Shown: positions 36,666 through 44,686 of the stretch, piece by piece | Layout of the letters: every line of letters begins with the position of its first letter | How positions within the stretch are numbered: the stretch's first letter is position 1 | Source of the DNA: Arenibacter sp. F26102 | Lineage (GTDB): Bacteria; Bacteroidota; Bacteroidia; Flavobacteriales; Flavobacteriaceae | NCBI RefSeq assembly: GCF_023015865.1 | Contig: NZ_JALKBC010000004.1 | Location: 248,770-312,769, forward strand | Length of the DNA: 64,000 bases | Direction of reading: 5' to 3' | Notes under the pieces: model-generated | Database searches by the model: none | Told to the model about the DNA's origin: nothing | Seen by the model: the letters and a program-made list of their open reading frames with translations, nothing else | Made by a program: the position numbers and the translations under genes

Positions 36666-37608
36666 TATCCTCAACTAATTGAACTGTTTCAATATTTTGT
36701 ACATCACCAGTCAGACGCTCCTTCCATTTGGTCCAGCCATATTTTTTGGAAAACACAATCAATAGGATGGGATAGATTACCAAAACCGGCAAAAAAACAT
36801 CCCATCCCAACTTTGGTTCGGATATATCCCTGTAGAGCGATTCGGTCTGGAAAGCGGTCCAATCTGCGGTTACCAAGAGGGCCGTTAATAAATTATTGGC
36901 CGCATGGAAACCTATAGCTAATTCCAATCCTTCGTCCATTAGCGTTAAAATCCCAAGAAAAAATCCGGTACCAATATAGTAGACCATTATACCGTACCCC
37001 AATTTTTCTACCTCAGGATTAAAAAGATGCAACAACCCAAAAATCATTGAGGTGATTACCAAAGGCACCCATCTTTTTCCTGATATTAACCCTATGCCCT
37101 GCATGAGATATCCACGCATAAAATACTCTTCAAAACTAGTTTGGAGTGGAATCAAAAATACCGATATAAGGCATAAAATAATAAAGGGTTTCGCATTAAA
37201 ATTGAAGACATAATCCTCAGGGGAGAAATAAATGTCCACTCCAGTAATTAAAATAGTAATCAATCCCCAAAGGCCGAAAGCATAGAAAACTCTTTTCCAA
37301 TCAATTTTAGTTCTACTTGTGGTAAGGGAAACTATGGTTTGGCGATGTACATATTTTACGGTAAGAAAGGTTGCCAATAGACCAAAAACAAATGAAATCA
37401 ACATTAAGAATAGGAATAGGTTGCTTCCTACCATTTTGGACATCCCACTAACATCCGTAGGAAAGGTTTCACCGCCAAGAGACTTCATTATTATAACACC
37501 AAGCAATGGAATTGAACCCACAAGTTGCCATCCAATAAATATGACCACAATTCCTACCAAATATCTCCAAGATTCATGATTTCCTTTATACCCTTGTTCA
37601 ATATACAT
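36649..37608 (-). CDS. CPBP-family intramembrane glutamic endopeptidase
   Basis: 319-residue membrane protein with about eight hydrophobic segments. The CPBP/Abi motifs are complete: EEYFMRG (EExxxR, about 163-169), FGLLHLFNP (FxxxH, about 197-205) and GFHAANN (HxxxN, about 242-248). These are intramembrane proteases related to Rce1 that act within the inner membrane. The gene lies inside the menaquinone operon: it overlaps the end of menC by 11 bases and menE overlaps its 3' end. Its substrate is unknown. Confidence 0.92.
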   Translation of the reverse strand: MYIEQGYKGNHESWRYLVGIVVIFIGWQLVGSIPLLGVIIMKSLGGETFPTDVSGMSKMVGSNLFLFLMLISFVFGLLATFLTVKYVHRQTIVSLTTSRTKIDWKRVFYAFGLWGLITILITGVDIYFSPEDYVFNFNAKPFIILCLISVFLIPLQTSFEEYFMRGYLMQGIGLISGKRWVPLVITSMIFGLLHLFNPEVEKLGYGIMVYYIGTGFFLGILTLMDEGLELAIGFHAANNLLTALLVTADWTAFQTESLYRDISEPKLGWDVFLPVLVIYPILLIVFSKKYGWTKWKERLTGDVQNIETVQLVEDSESNL

Positions 37609-38653
37609 ATATGCTCTGTATTAAATTAGTTTCCCAAACCTTGTTATTGGCATATTTTAAAGTGCCATTCTCCAAGGTCAACGGGCAATCAAAATTATTG
37701 TTGTACAAACCTCCGGTACCCAGTCCCTGAGGTAAGTTATTGTTTAAGGTATAAGTCCATTGGGCAATGGCATTAAGACCAATATTGCTTTCCAATGCAC
37801 TGGTAACCCACCATTTTATATTGTGTGCATCTGCTATTTCAATCCACTCCAAACTTCCCCTGAATCCACCAATTAAACTTGGTTTTAAGATTATATATTC
37901 CGGTTTTATGGTTTGTAGCAGTTTCTCCTTTTCCGTTACATGTGTTACTCCAATAAGCTCCTCGTCCAAAGCAATTGGAATGGGCGTATTTGAACACAAT
38001 CTTTTCATTTCATTGGGGTTCCCAGCCTTAATGGGCTGTTCTATAGAGTGGAGGTCAAATTGAGAAAGACGTTCCAGTTTATCCATTGCCTCCGAAGGAA
38101 GAAAAGCGCCATTGGCATCGACCCTTAGTTCGATTTCCTTTTCACTGTATTTATTTCGAATTGATTTTAATAGGGCTATTTCTTTCTCAAAATCTATTGC
38201 TCCAATTTTTAATTTTATGCATTTGAAGCCTTCCTCCAACTTTTGCTGGATCTGCTGGAGCATAAAATGCTCATCTCCCATCCAAATCAGTCCGTTGATT
38301 GCTATGGGGCTATTGTTTTCCGTGAATTCTGAAGGGTAAAGTAAAAAGGGATTTTGGGAATTTAAGGATAAAAAAGCTTGCTCCACCCCGAACTGAATAC
38401 TTGGGTAATCCATCAAAGCTTCCCATAGTCTTTTTTTTCCCAAATTGATATTATCGCAGGTCCATTTTAGCCTTTCTTCATAGTCTGGGACATCATCAAC
38501 ACTTAATCCCTTTAAAATACCACATTCCCCAATTCCAAATTTTTTATTCTTCTCCAAAATAATAAAGAAGGTTTCTTTATGGGTCATTATACCCCTGGAA
38601 GTACCGCTGGGACGTTTAAATTCTAAAATGTATTTTTTGTAGGTCGCTTTCAT
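37598..38653 (-). CDS. menC: o-Succinylbenzoate synthase
   Basis: Enolase-superfamily dehydratase that makes o-succinylbenzoate in menaquinone synthesis. The barrel motifs are visible: CIKLKIG (KxK type, about 157-163), LRVDANGAF (about 183-191), a Glu in HSIEQPI (about 213-219), a DEE at about 237 and IILKPSLIGG (about 258-267). 351 aa with the ATG at 38653; an upstream TTG five codons earlier is not needed. menC, the CPBP gene and menE overlap each other, so they are probably one operon. The dipeptide epimerase family is a less likely alternative given the neighbours. Confidence 0.9.
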   Translation of the reverse strand: MKATYKKYILEFKRPSGTSRGIMTHKETFFIILEKNKKFGIGECGILKGLSVDDVPDYEERLKWTCDNINLGKKRLWEALMDYPSIQFGVEQAFLSLNSQNPFLLYPSEFTENNSPIAINGLIWMGDEHFMLQQIQQKLEEGFKCIKLKIGAIDFEKEIALLKSIRNKYSEKEIELRVDANGAFLPSEAMDKLERLSQFDLHSIEQPIKAGNPNEMKRLCSNTPIPIALDEELIGVTHVTEKEKLLQTIKPEYIILKPSLIGGFRGSLEWIEIADAHNIKWWVTSALESNIGLNAIAQWTYTLNNNLPQGLGTGGLYNNNFDCPLTLENGTLKYANNKVWETNLIQSIYVY

Positions 38654-38692
38654 GAAATATAAGATCAAATTTAGTTATCTTTTTTTCTTAAA

Positions 38693-39496
38693 ATGAAAAA
38701 AATGACTACAAAAGTCAACAAAGTGGCTTGGATAACGGGGGCTTCCTCTGGCATTGGTGAAGCACTTACCTATGAATTTAATCGCCGGGGCTATAAACTG
38801 GTTATTTCTTCCAGAAAATTAGAAGATATACAATTGGTAAAGAATCGTTGTCCAAATAATGATTACATCTCCTTACTCCCATTAGATCTGGTAGATATGG
38901 ATAAAATGTCTGAAATTGTAAATACTGCTATGTCTTTCCATGGACCAATAGACATATTGATAAATAATGCAGGCATAAGTCAACGTTCCTTAATTATGGA
39001 AACCGATTTGGAAGTGTATAAGAAATTGATGGATATAAACTATATGGGCACCATTGCCCTTACCAAAGCAATACTTCCACATTTTGTGTCCCAGAAAAAT
39101 GGCCACTTTGTTACTGTAACTAGTCTAATGGGGAAGTTTGGATCTCCTTATCGTTCAGGATATTGCGGGGCCAAACACGCTCTTCACGGTTTTTTCGATG
39201 TTCTGCGTATGGAACACGAAAAGGACAACATAAGGGTTACCCTCGTATGCCCCGGTTTTGTAAATACCAATATAGCAATAAATGCCCTTACGGCAGATGG
39301 TACTCCCCAGGTAGACAATGATACTGCCACAAAAAATGGATTATCTACCCAGGTATTTGCTAAAAAAATGGTGAAAGCAATAGAAACTCAAAAATTTGAA
39401 GTTTATATTGGTCGGAAGGAAGTAATGGGTATCTATTTAAAAAGATTTTTTCCTAAACTGCTCCACAAGGTGGTATTGCGAAATAAAGTGAGATAG
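38693..39496 (+). CDS. Short-chain dehydrogenase/reductase, DHRS7B-like
   Basis: 267-residue Rossmann oxidoreductase. The cofactor loop ITGASSGIGEAL (about 14-25), NNAG (about 91-94) and the catalytic SxnY-K set are visible (VTSLMG with Ser, and SGYCGAKHA with Tyr/Lys, about 142-163). The spacing is that of the classical SDR family. No signal peptide. The substrate is unknown. It is transcribed divergently from menC across 39 bases, and its stop directly abuts the stop of the UPF0173 gene on the other strand. Confidence 0.9.
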   Translation: MKKMTTKVNKVAWITGASSGIGEALTYEFNRRGYKLVISSRKLEDIQLVKNRCPNNDYISLLPLDLVDMDKMSEIVNTAMSFHGPIDILINNAGISQRSLIMETDLEVYKKLMDINYMGTIALTKAILPHFVSQKNGHFVTVTSLMGKFGSPYRSGYCGAKHALHGFFDVLRMEHEKDNIRVTLVCPGFVNTNIAINALTADGTPQVDNDTATKNGLSTQVFAKKMVKAIETQKFEVYIGRKEVMGIYLKRFFPKLLHKVVLRNKVR

Positions 39497-40177
39497 TTAA
39501 ACCCCTAAAGACTCCCCTATTCCCAATAATATTAATGCCTTTCCTAGCTTGGAAAATTTTTGAATGGACTCTTTATGATCTATCACTATATACCCAAAGG
39601 TATCATAATGGTAGCCCAATATCTTAGGGCATTCAACAAAATCAGACGCTTTAATGGCGTCCTCAACCCCCATTGTAAAGTTGTCCCCAACGGGTAATAC
39701 GGCAAGATCCAATTTAAAAGACATTGGAATAAGCTTCATGTCCATAGTCAATGCAGTATCTCCGGCGATATATATATGTTTATCTTCAGAAGATAAAACA
39801 AATCCTCCTGGTTGCCCCCCGTAAGATCCATCAGGAAAGGAAGAGGTATGAATGGCATTAACATATTTAAGGGTCCCAAAATCGAAATCCCAGCTCCCGC
39901 CATGATTCATAGGGTGAGCGGTAAGGCCCTTGCTCTCATAGTAAGTGGCAATCTCATAATTGCTTACCACTGTGGCATTGTTCATTTTTCCAATTTCCTC
40001 AACATCCAAGGTATGATCTTGATGGGCGTGGGTAACCAGGATGTAATCGGGTTTTAAATCTTTTATGTCAATTTTTCCAGAAGTTTTTTCATTCCCGGAA
40101 ATAAATGGATCCACCAATATCCTTTTGCCTGCTGTTGTAATTAGCAAGGAAGCATGACCTAGAAAAGTAATTTGCAT
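39497..40177 (-). CDS. UPF0173 metal-dependent hydrolase (MBL fold)
   Basis: 226-residue cytoplasmic metallo-beta-lactamase-fold protein. It has the N-terminal TFLGHASLLI segment (about 3-12), the metal motif THAHQDHTLD (about 49-58), IAGDTALTMD (about 139-148) and a C-terminal GYHYDTFGYI (about 184-193). These are the marks of UPF0173. Proteins of this family often sit near menaquinone genes in Bacteroidota, and menC/menE lie about 1 kb away. The natural substrate is unknown. Confidence 0.9.
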   Translation of the reverse strand: MQITFLGHASLLITTAGKRILVDPFISGNEKTSGKIDIKDLKPDYILVTHAHQDHTLDVEEIGKMNNATVVSNYEIATYYESKGLTAHPMNHGGSWDFDFGTLKYVNAIHTSSFPDGSYGGQPGGFVLSSEDKHIYIAGDTALTMDMKLIPMSFKLDLAVLPVGDNFTMGVEDAIKASDFVECPKILGYHYDTFGYIVIDHKESIQKFSKLGKALILLGIGESLGV

Positions 40178-40201
40178 AAGTTGAACTGTTTTAATTCAAA
40201 T

Positions 40202-42166
40202 TTATTTAAAATTGAACCAAAAACGAACTCCTTCTGATGTTTTATCAATATTTAATTTAGATTGTAGCTGATTTACCAATCGATTCATTAACCTTATTCC
40301 CATTGAGGAATTGGCCCTATCGTCTGTATCTTCGGGTAATCCTATGCCATTATCGGTATACTCAAAATACCCTTCTTGACTCCCTGTTTTCCTTAAATGG
40401 ATATAAATTTTTCCATTTTCATCATCATCGGGGAAGGCATACTTAAATGAATTGGAAACCAATTCGTTTAAAATAAGTCCAAAGGGAATGGCCCTGTCAA
40501 TATCCAACTCCACGCCTTCGGCATCTATGGCAATGTTTATATTATGGCCACCTTTTTTGTAAACCGATTGCACACTATTGATAAGACTTTCTATATACCC
40601 TTGCATTTCTATGACCGAGAGATCATCATTCTGATACAATTTTTGATGGATCAACGCCATGGCCTTAACCCTACTCTTCCCTTCTTCCAGGGCCTCTATG
40701 GCAGCCTTACTTCGGGTATTTTTTGTTTGAAGACTAAGTAAGCTGGAAACCATCTGCAGGTTATTTTTTACCCTATGGTGTATTTCTTTTAAAAGTGAAT
40801 CCTTTTCCACCAAAGATGCCTCGATAATCCGCTTTTGCTCGGCTATCAATCTCTGGTTCTTAATACTTTTTAAATAAGCAAATACAAGGCCTGCAAATCC
40901 CAGAAGAGTAAAAATCAAGGAAATAAAAACAATGTTGATTCTTTCCTCTTTGGCCTGTAAATCGCTTCGGGATTGCTCCAAGTCCTTCTTCTGCTGCTCC
41001 ATCATCTTTTTGGAGTACTCTATTTCCTGTCCTGCTACAGCCGCCAACTGTTGCTTTTTCATAGAGGATTCATTCCTATTTAACGAATCCCTTATCCGTA
41101 CATTTCTCTTTAAATATTCAACTGAATTTTTAAAATCCCCTATTCGGTCATAGTATGATGCCAATAATCTATTCTTCCTAAGAATATTTTCAATTTTTAT
41201 GGGATCTAATCCATTTAAAAGATACTCCTTAGCTTTTTCGTAATCTTCCTTCTGTAGATAGCAATCTGCTAATTCCAAGGTGTTCTCTACCATTTCGGAA
41301 GAGAATTTGCCCTTGTTGAACTCGTTTATAAGGGTAACGGAATTTTCCAAATATGGAATTGCAATATCATATTCCTTTAATAGGGCATGGCATTTACCTA
41401 TATTGCCCTCAATGATTCCCTTTAATAAATTGCCATTACTTATTTCCTGTTCGGTTTTCTCCCTACTTATATCATTTAGATATACATCAATAAAGCCTTT
41501 GGCCTTCTTATAATACGTTAAGGCTGTAGGTATGGACATATCCAAAAGAAGATAGTTTCCAACGTTGCTCTGATATTGGGCCTGGCCATAATAGTCATCC
41601 TCACGAATGGTTTTTAACTTATCCTTAATATAGTCATCCATGGCCTTTCTGTGAAGTCCAAGGTTGGAATAGATATCATAAAAAATAACCTTGTCCGTAA
41701 GACCTAAATTCTTTTTCTCATTTCTAATTTCAAATTGGCGATCATAGAGTCCCAATTTAGCATAGTTGTTATCTATTAAATCCAATAGGATCTTTTTGGA
41801 TTCCATATCCAAATTTTCAATTTTCTTATATAATTGATTTGCAATGGCAACACTTTTGCTAAAATCCCCAATATCATAATAGAGTTGGGATTGCATAAGC
41901 TCATATTTCTTAGTGCTTAATGTATCTTGAACTTTTTGTGCATTGTTGTGATATACATTTACAGTTGCCTGCCAGTCGTAGGCCGAATTTTCTGAATAGC
42001 GATTTGTAGTACCAAAGAAATAATCGAATCTTTCCTGCGCACCCTGTTTATTTTGAAACTCTTGAAAATGATCCGGCTTGGTAACTGAATCTTGGGCTGG
42101 TAGATACCAAAAACTCACTGAACAAATCAATAATGAAACAAATATTTTTTTAAAAGACTTCGCCAT
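40202..42166 (-). CDS. TPR-containing sensor histidine kinase (HisKA_2 type), orphan
   Basis: 654 residues: an N-terminal signal-like segment (about 7-24), a periplasmic TPR-rich region (about 50-385), a coiled coil, one membrane helix (about 408-430) and a cytoplasmic kinase. The phosphoacceptor H-box EIHHRVKNNLQMVSSLLSLQ (about 463-482) is the HisKA_2 form. The ATPase shows the N-box LNELVSNSFKYAF (about 548) and G1 YTDNGIGLPED (about 612). This architecture is common in Flavobacteriaceae, where LytTR or other regulators often pair with it. No response regulator is adjacent. Confidence 0.93.
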   Translation of the reverse strand: MAKSFKKIFVSLLICSVSFWYLPAQDSVTKPDHFQEFQNKQGAQERFDYFFGTTNRYSENSAYDWQATVNVYHNNAQKVQDTLSTKKYELMQSQLYYDIGDFSKSVAIANQLYKKIENLDMESKKILLDLIDNNYAKLGLYDRQFEIRNEKKNLGLTDKVIFYDIYSNLGLHRKAMDDYIKDKLKTIREDDYYGQAQYQSNVGNYLLLDMSIPTALTYYKKAKGFIDVYLNDISREKTEQEISNGNLLKGIIEGNIGKCHALLKEYDIAIPYLENSVTLINEFNKGKFSSEMVENTLELADCYLQKEDYEKAKEYLLNGLDPIKIENILRKNRLLASYYDRIGDFKNSVEYLKRNVRIRDSLNRNESSMKKQQLAAVAGQEIEYSKKMMEQQKKDLEQSRSDLQAKEERINIVFISLIFTLLGFAGLVFAYLKSIKNQRLIAEQKRIIEASLVEKDSLLKEIHHRVKNNLQMVSSLLSLQTKNTRSKAAIEALEEGKSRVKAMALIHQKLYQNDDLSVIEMQGYIESLINSVQSVYKKGGHNINIAIDAEGVELDIDRAIPFGLILNELVSNSFKYAFPDDDENGKIYIHLRKTGSQEGYFEYTDNGIGLPEDTDDRANSSMGIRLMNRLVNQLQSKLNIDKTSEGVRFWFNFK

Positions 42167-42727
42167 TGTTCAATTGTTGTCTAAAATTCTCTAATTAGTC
42201 TTTGGTATTTTTATTATTATTTATGGTCTTTGGTATAATGGTACACAATACTACAAACGTCAAATAGAGGTTAATGTTGTTCCCCGAATAGTCTCATAAA
42301 ACATTAAATTTAGGGTCCTATCACCAACTCTAACCAATTTTAGGTTTATGTGGGCAAGTTAACCATTATTTCAGATTTCCTGTTTTTCCCCGGCAATATG
42401 TGGGATTCAAAAATAAAAAAGGCGATACAATATAATTGCACAGCCTTTTTATATATGTAATGATAAGATTTGGGACTCTTGATCAGATCAAAAATATGTT
42501 GAAGCAATGGAATTTTTAGAATTTTGTTGTGTAATACCTATATGTTGTTGTGAAAGTAATAAATTCTTGAAAATTGTGTATTTCATCGAAGATATTGTGC
42601 ATTTCGTCGGATAAAATTAAGATAGGTAAAGCCCTACAATATATAGATCTAAATCCTATGAAACACTACAAAGAATATTAGATATAATTCTAGACAATTC
42701 CATTCCTGAGCCCTTCTTGAATAAAAA
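42167..42727. other. 561-base intergenic region between the histidine kinase and repressor genes
   Basis: No gene is supported. It holds an imperfect stem with A- and T-run flanks (AAAAAAGGC at 42415-42423 with GCCTTTTT at 42443-42450), possibly a weak terminator. A 21-base near-tandem repeat, ATTGTGYATTTCRTCGRA, lies at 42573-42593 and 42594-42612. The rest is AT-rich. The histidine-kinase promoter is presumably here, but no clear TAnnTTTG plus -33 pair was picked out. Confidence 0.5.
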
Positions 42728-43495
42728 TTAATCGTTGACCTTTTTTAATTGATTTTTCAACTCCTCCATAGATTCTTGAAGTTGTCTTAATAATCCTTTC
42801 TCGGAGGTGGCATCGACACCAAAAGTTATTTTACTACTAACCTGCCAAAGCTCTTGTATGTCCTCCGTACCTACAGAATAAGGAGGGTAATTTTCATTTA
42901 AAGAAATTAATGAAATAACCGATGGATTTGGAGATTTTTCTATTTTTTTCACCAACACTGCGTCCTGTAAGACCACAACGTAAATCTTATTGGGACTAAT
43001 TTCCTGAAGTCCTTCCACCGCCTTGGCCAATACCCACTCCCCTGGTTTTAAATTGGGCAACATACTGTCCCCTTCAATCTGAAAACCGCGATAAGTTGCA
43101 TTTCTAAACTCTGGCAAAGGAATATCAAATGCGGGAAGTTGTCTGTACCAACTGGTATCCTGAATATTTTGTGGATAACCGGCTGCCGCTTTTGCATTCA
43201 CCAATACCATATTTTCGTTATCGGAGGAGTTTACGGTAACCACCTTTGGTATAACGCTGATATTTGTAACCGATAAATGCTTTTGGTTACTTTCTCCGAA
43301 TAACCAAAGTGGATTGATCTTAAATTGCTTAAGAAGTTCCGCCACTACTTTTCCAGACAACTTTGTACGCCCCCTTTCAATATCCGCAGTGGTATTTGAA
43401 ATACCAAGTAGTTTGGCAAAATCGGATTGGGTATATCCCAACTCCCTGCGTAGATCGGTAAAACGCTTTGTTACAATTTCCATATCCTCGTTCAT
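42728..43495 (-). CDS. XRE-type repressor with S24 peptidase domain (LexA/CI-like, autocleavable)
   Basis: 255-residue regulator. The N-terminal XRE helix-turn-helix (about 8-65) contains YTQSDFAKLLGISNTTADIE. The S24 domain has a predicted Ala-Gly cleavage site at A105-G106 (AKAAAGYPQ), the catalytic Ser144 in GDSML and Lys183/184 in AVLVKKIE, which together form a LexA-type self-cleavage dyad. A short coiled coil (about 233-253) ends the protein. It is divergent from the 59-aa/DUF4130 operon across 173 bases carrying repeated dyads that are candidate operators. That a RecA-dependent damage signal triggers cleavage is inference from the family. Confidence 0.92.
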   Translation of the reverse strand: MNEDMEIVTKRFTDLRRELGYTQSDFAKLLGISNTTADIERGRTKLSGKVVAELLKQFKINPLWLFGESNQKHLSVTNISVIPKVVTVNSSDNENMVLVNAKAAAGYPQNIQDTSWYRQLPAFDIPLPEFRNATYRGFQIEGDSMLPNLKPGEWVLAKAVEGLQEISPNKIYVVVLQDAVLVKKIEKSPNPSVISLISLNENYPPYSVGTEDIQELWQVSSKITFGVDATSEKGLLRQLQESMEELKNQLKKVND

Positions 43496-43528
43496 TCTCC
43501 AGATTTTAAATTGATGAAGTTACCATAG

Positions 43529-43544
43529 GCATATTCAAATATGC
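43529..43544. promoter_or_regulatory. Palindrome in the 5' region of the S24 repressor gene
   Basis: GCATATT-CA-AATATGC is a perfect 7-base dyad lying 34 bases upstream of the repressor ATG, downstream of its candidate promoter. It differs from the nearby operator dyads and could be a separate protein site or a small RNA hairpin. Confidence 0.5.
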
Positions 43545-43568
43545 TGAACAATTAACTTCCTATAGGCT

Positions 43569-43597
43569 CAAATATACGCAATTTGGAATATATCCAA
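43569..43597 (-). promoter_or_regulatory. Candidate promoter of the S24 repressor gene
   Basis: On the minus strand, TATATTTG (43576-43569) fits the -7 TAnnTTTG element, and TTG (43597-43595) stands 18 bases upstream. The -33 element lies within the first operator dyad, consistent with autoregulation. Confidence 0.5.
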
Positions 43598-43658
43598 AAT
43601 ATTTTTTGGACTATCTCCATAATTAGGAAATAATCCATATATTTGGAATAATTACAAA
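43582..43658. promoter_or_regulatory. Array of four dyad operators, consensus TTTGGA-N5-TCCAAA
   Basis: Four imperfect dyads with a 5-base spacer. 43582-43598 is perfect. 43605-43621 has TCCATA as its right arm, 43623-43639 has TTAGGA and TCCATA, and 43642-43658 has TACAAA. Their centres are about 23, 18 and 19 bases apart. They fill the region between the divergent promoters of the S24 repressor and the 59-aa protein, overlapping both -7 or -33 elements. They are the obvious candidate binding sites for the S24 repressor. Confidence 0.65.
43638..43645 (+). promoter_or_regulatory. Candidate -7 element of the 59-aa/DUF4130 operon
   Basis: TATATTTG fits TAnnTTTG, 23 bases before the ATG at 43669, and overlaps the fourth dyad. 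No -33 TTG is seen at the usual spacing, as might be expected for a tightly controlled promoter. Confidence 0.45.
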
Positions 43659-43668
43659 TACAACAAAA

Positions 43669-43848
43669 ATGACTCTGGAAGCTATACACCAAAAATTAAA
43701 CAGACTAGCCCATTCCGGGATGGAGGATAACCACTATTCCAACAATCCGTCCAGTAAGGTTCATAACACCATCAGAAGTCATTCCGTAAAAAAGGAAAGA
43801 AGACGCTTAACAAAAGAATTTAGTGTGCAACTCAGTTTATTTGATTAA
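43669..43848 (+). CDS. 59-aa protein with C-terminal beta-clamp-binding-like motif
   Basis: Below most length cut-offs: MTLEAIHQKLNRLAHSG at the start, a central polar, probably disordered region, a basic KKERRRLTKEF stretch, and the C-terminus QLSLFD (residues 54-59). QLSLF is the consensus by which polymerases, ImuB and other repair proteins bind the DnaN sliding clamp. The gene sits directly behind the operator array and its stop is two bases before the DUF4130 start, which argues for real co-translation. An alternative is that it is a deletion relic of a radical-SAM repair gene, keeping only the two ends. It has no other recognisable domain. Confidence 0.62.
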   Translation: MTLEAIHQKLNRLAHSGMEDNHYSNNPSSKVHNTIRSHSVKKERRRLTKEFSVQLSLFD

Positions 43849-43850
43849 TT

Positions 43851-44564
43851 ATGGAAAATCCTAAAATTTTAATTTACGATGGCAGCTTCAACGGGTTTTT
43901 AACCACAGTTTTTAAAGTGTTTGAGGAGAAAATTGAAGTAACCAACATTCAAAGGAACACAGAGAACCAAAAAGGACTGTTTTCCGAGGCCATAACCGTT
44001 TTTACCCAGATGGATAAGGCAAGACGTGTTTGGAACAGTATACAAAACAAAAGCAATGCCGCTATAAAGGCAATATACTTCGCTTTTTTAAGTGAATCCA
44101 AAGGTGTTGAACTTCTTCTATACCAATACATCCGATCCATGTATGCCAATCCCAATGAAGACCCCTTAGACGACATAGCGGAAATTGTATTAAAAATTCA
44201 GCAACAATCAAGAATGGTGGCGAGGGAAAAACATAGAATTGAGGCCATGGCTAATTTTACAATATCAAAAGACCATATCCAATTTTCCGAAGTGGCTCCC
44301 AGTTTTGACGTACTGCCACTAATTTCAAAGCACTTTCGCACGAAATTCAAGGGTCAAGAATTTATGATTTATGACCGAAAAAGAAAGTATGCCATATACT
44401 ATAACCTGTACACTGTTGAAATTATCTCCTTGGAGCTATCGGCATATCATAACAAGGAAGTTATATCGCAGACCACTTTAAAATATCTAATAAACCATAA
44501 ATTACATTCACAATATACCAATAAACCACAGATGGCATATTTAAATGAAAGGGCTGCAGTATAA
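43851..44564 (+). CDS. TIGR03915/DUF4130-like putative DNA repair protein
   Basis: 237 residues beginning ILIYDGSFNGFLTTVFKVFEEK, with an RRVWNSIQNK segment (about 59-68), an IYFAFLSESKGVELLLYQYI block and the HFRTKFKGQEFMIYDRKRKYAIYYN region (about 164-188). This is the pattern of the DUF4130/TIGR03915 family, which in other bacteria is encoded with, or fused to, a radical-SAM protein and a UDG-like domain and is presumed to act in DNA modification or repair. Here it is alone apart from the 59-aa protein, and no UDG domain is fused. Its biochemical activity is not established. Confidence 0.88.
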   Translation: MENPKILIYDGSFNGFLTTVFKVFEEKIEVTNIQRNTENQKGLFSEAITVFTQMDKARRVWNSIQNKSNAAIKAIYFAFLSESKGVELLLYQYIRSMYANPNEDPLDDIAEIVLKIQQQSRMVAREKHRIEAMANFTISKDHIQFSEVAPSFDVLPLISKHFRTKFKGQEFMIYDRKRKYAIYYNLYTVEIISLELSAYHNKEVISQTTLKYLINHKLHSQYTNKPQMAYLNERAAV

Positions 44565-44686
44565 CCAGTTATTTACCAAAATTTTCTACCTAATGAAATT
44601 CTAAATCTGCTTTCCGTGTTATAAAGTTTGATCCTTTGTAAAGGAAATCGGCTTAATTAAATTTTAGAACCCATTCCTAAGTTAGA

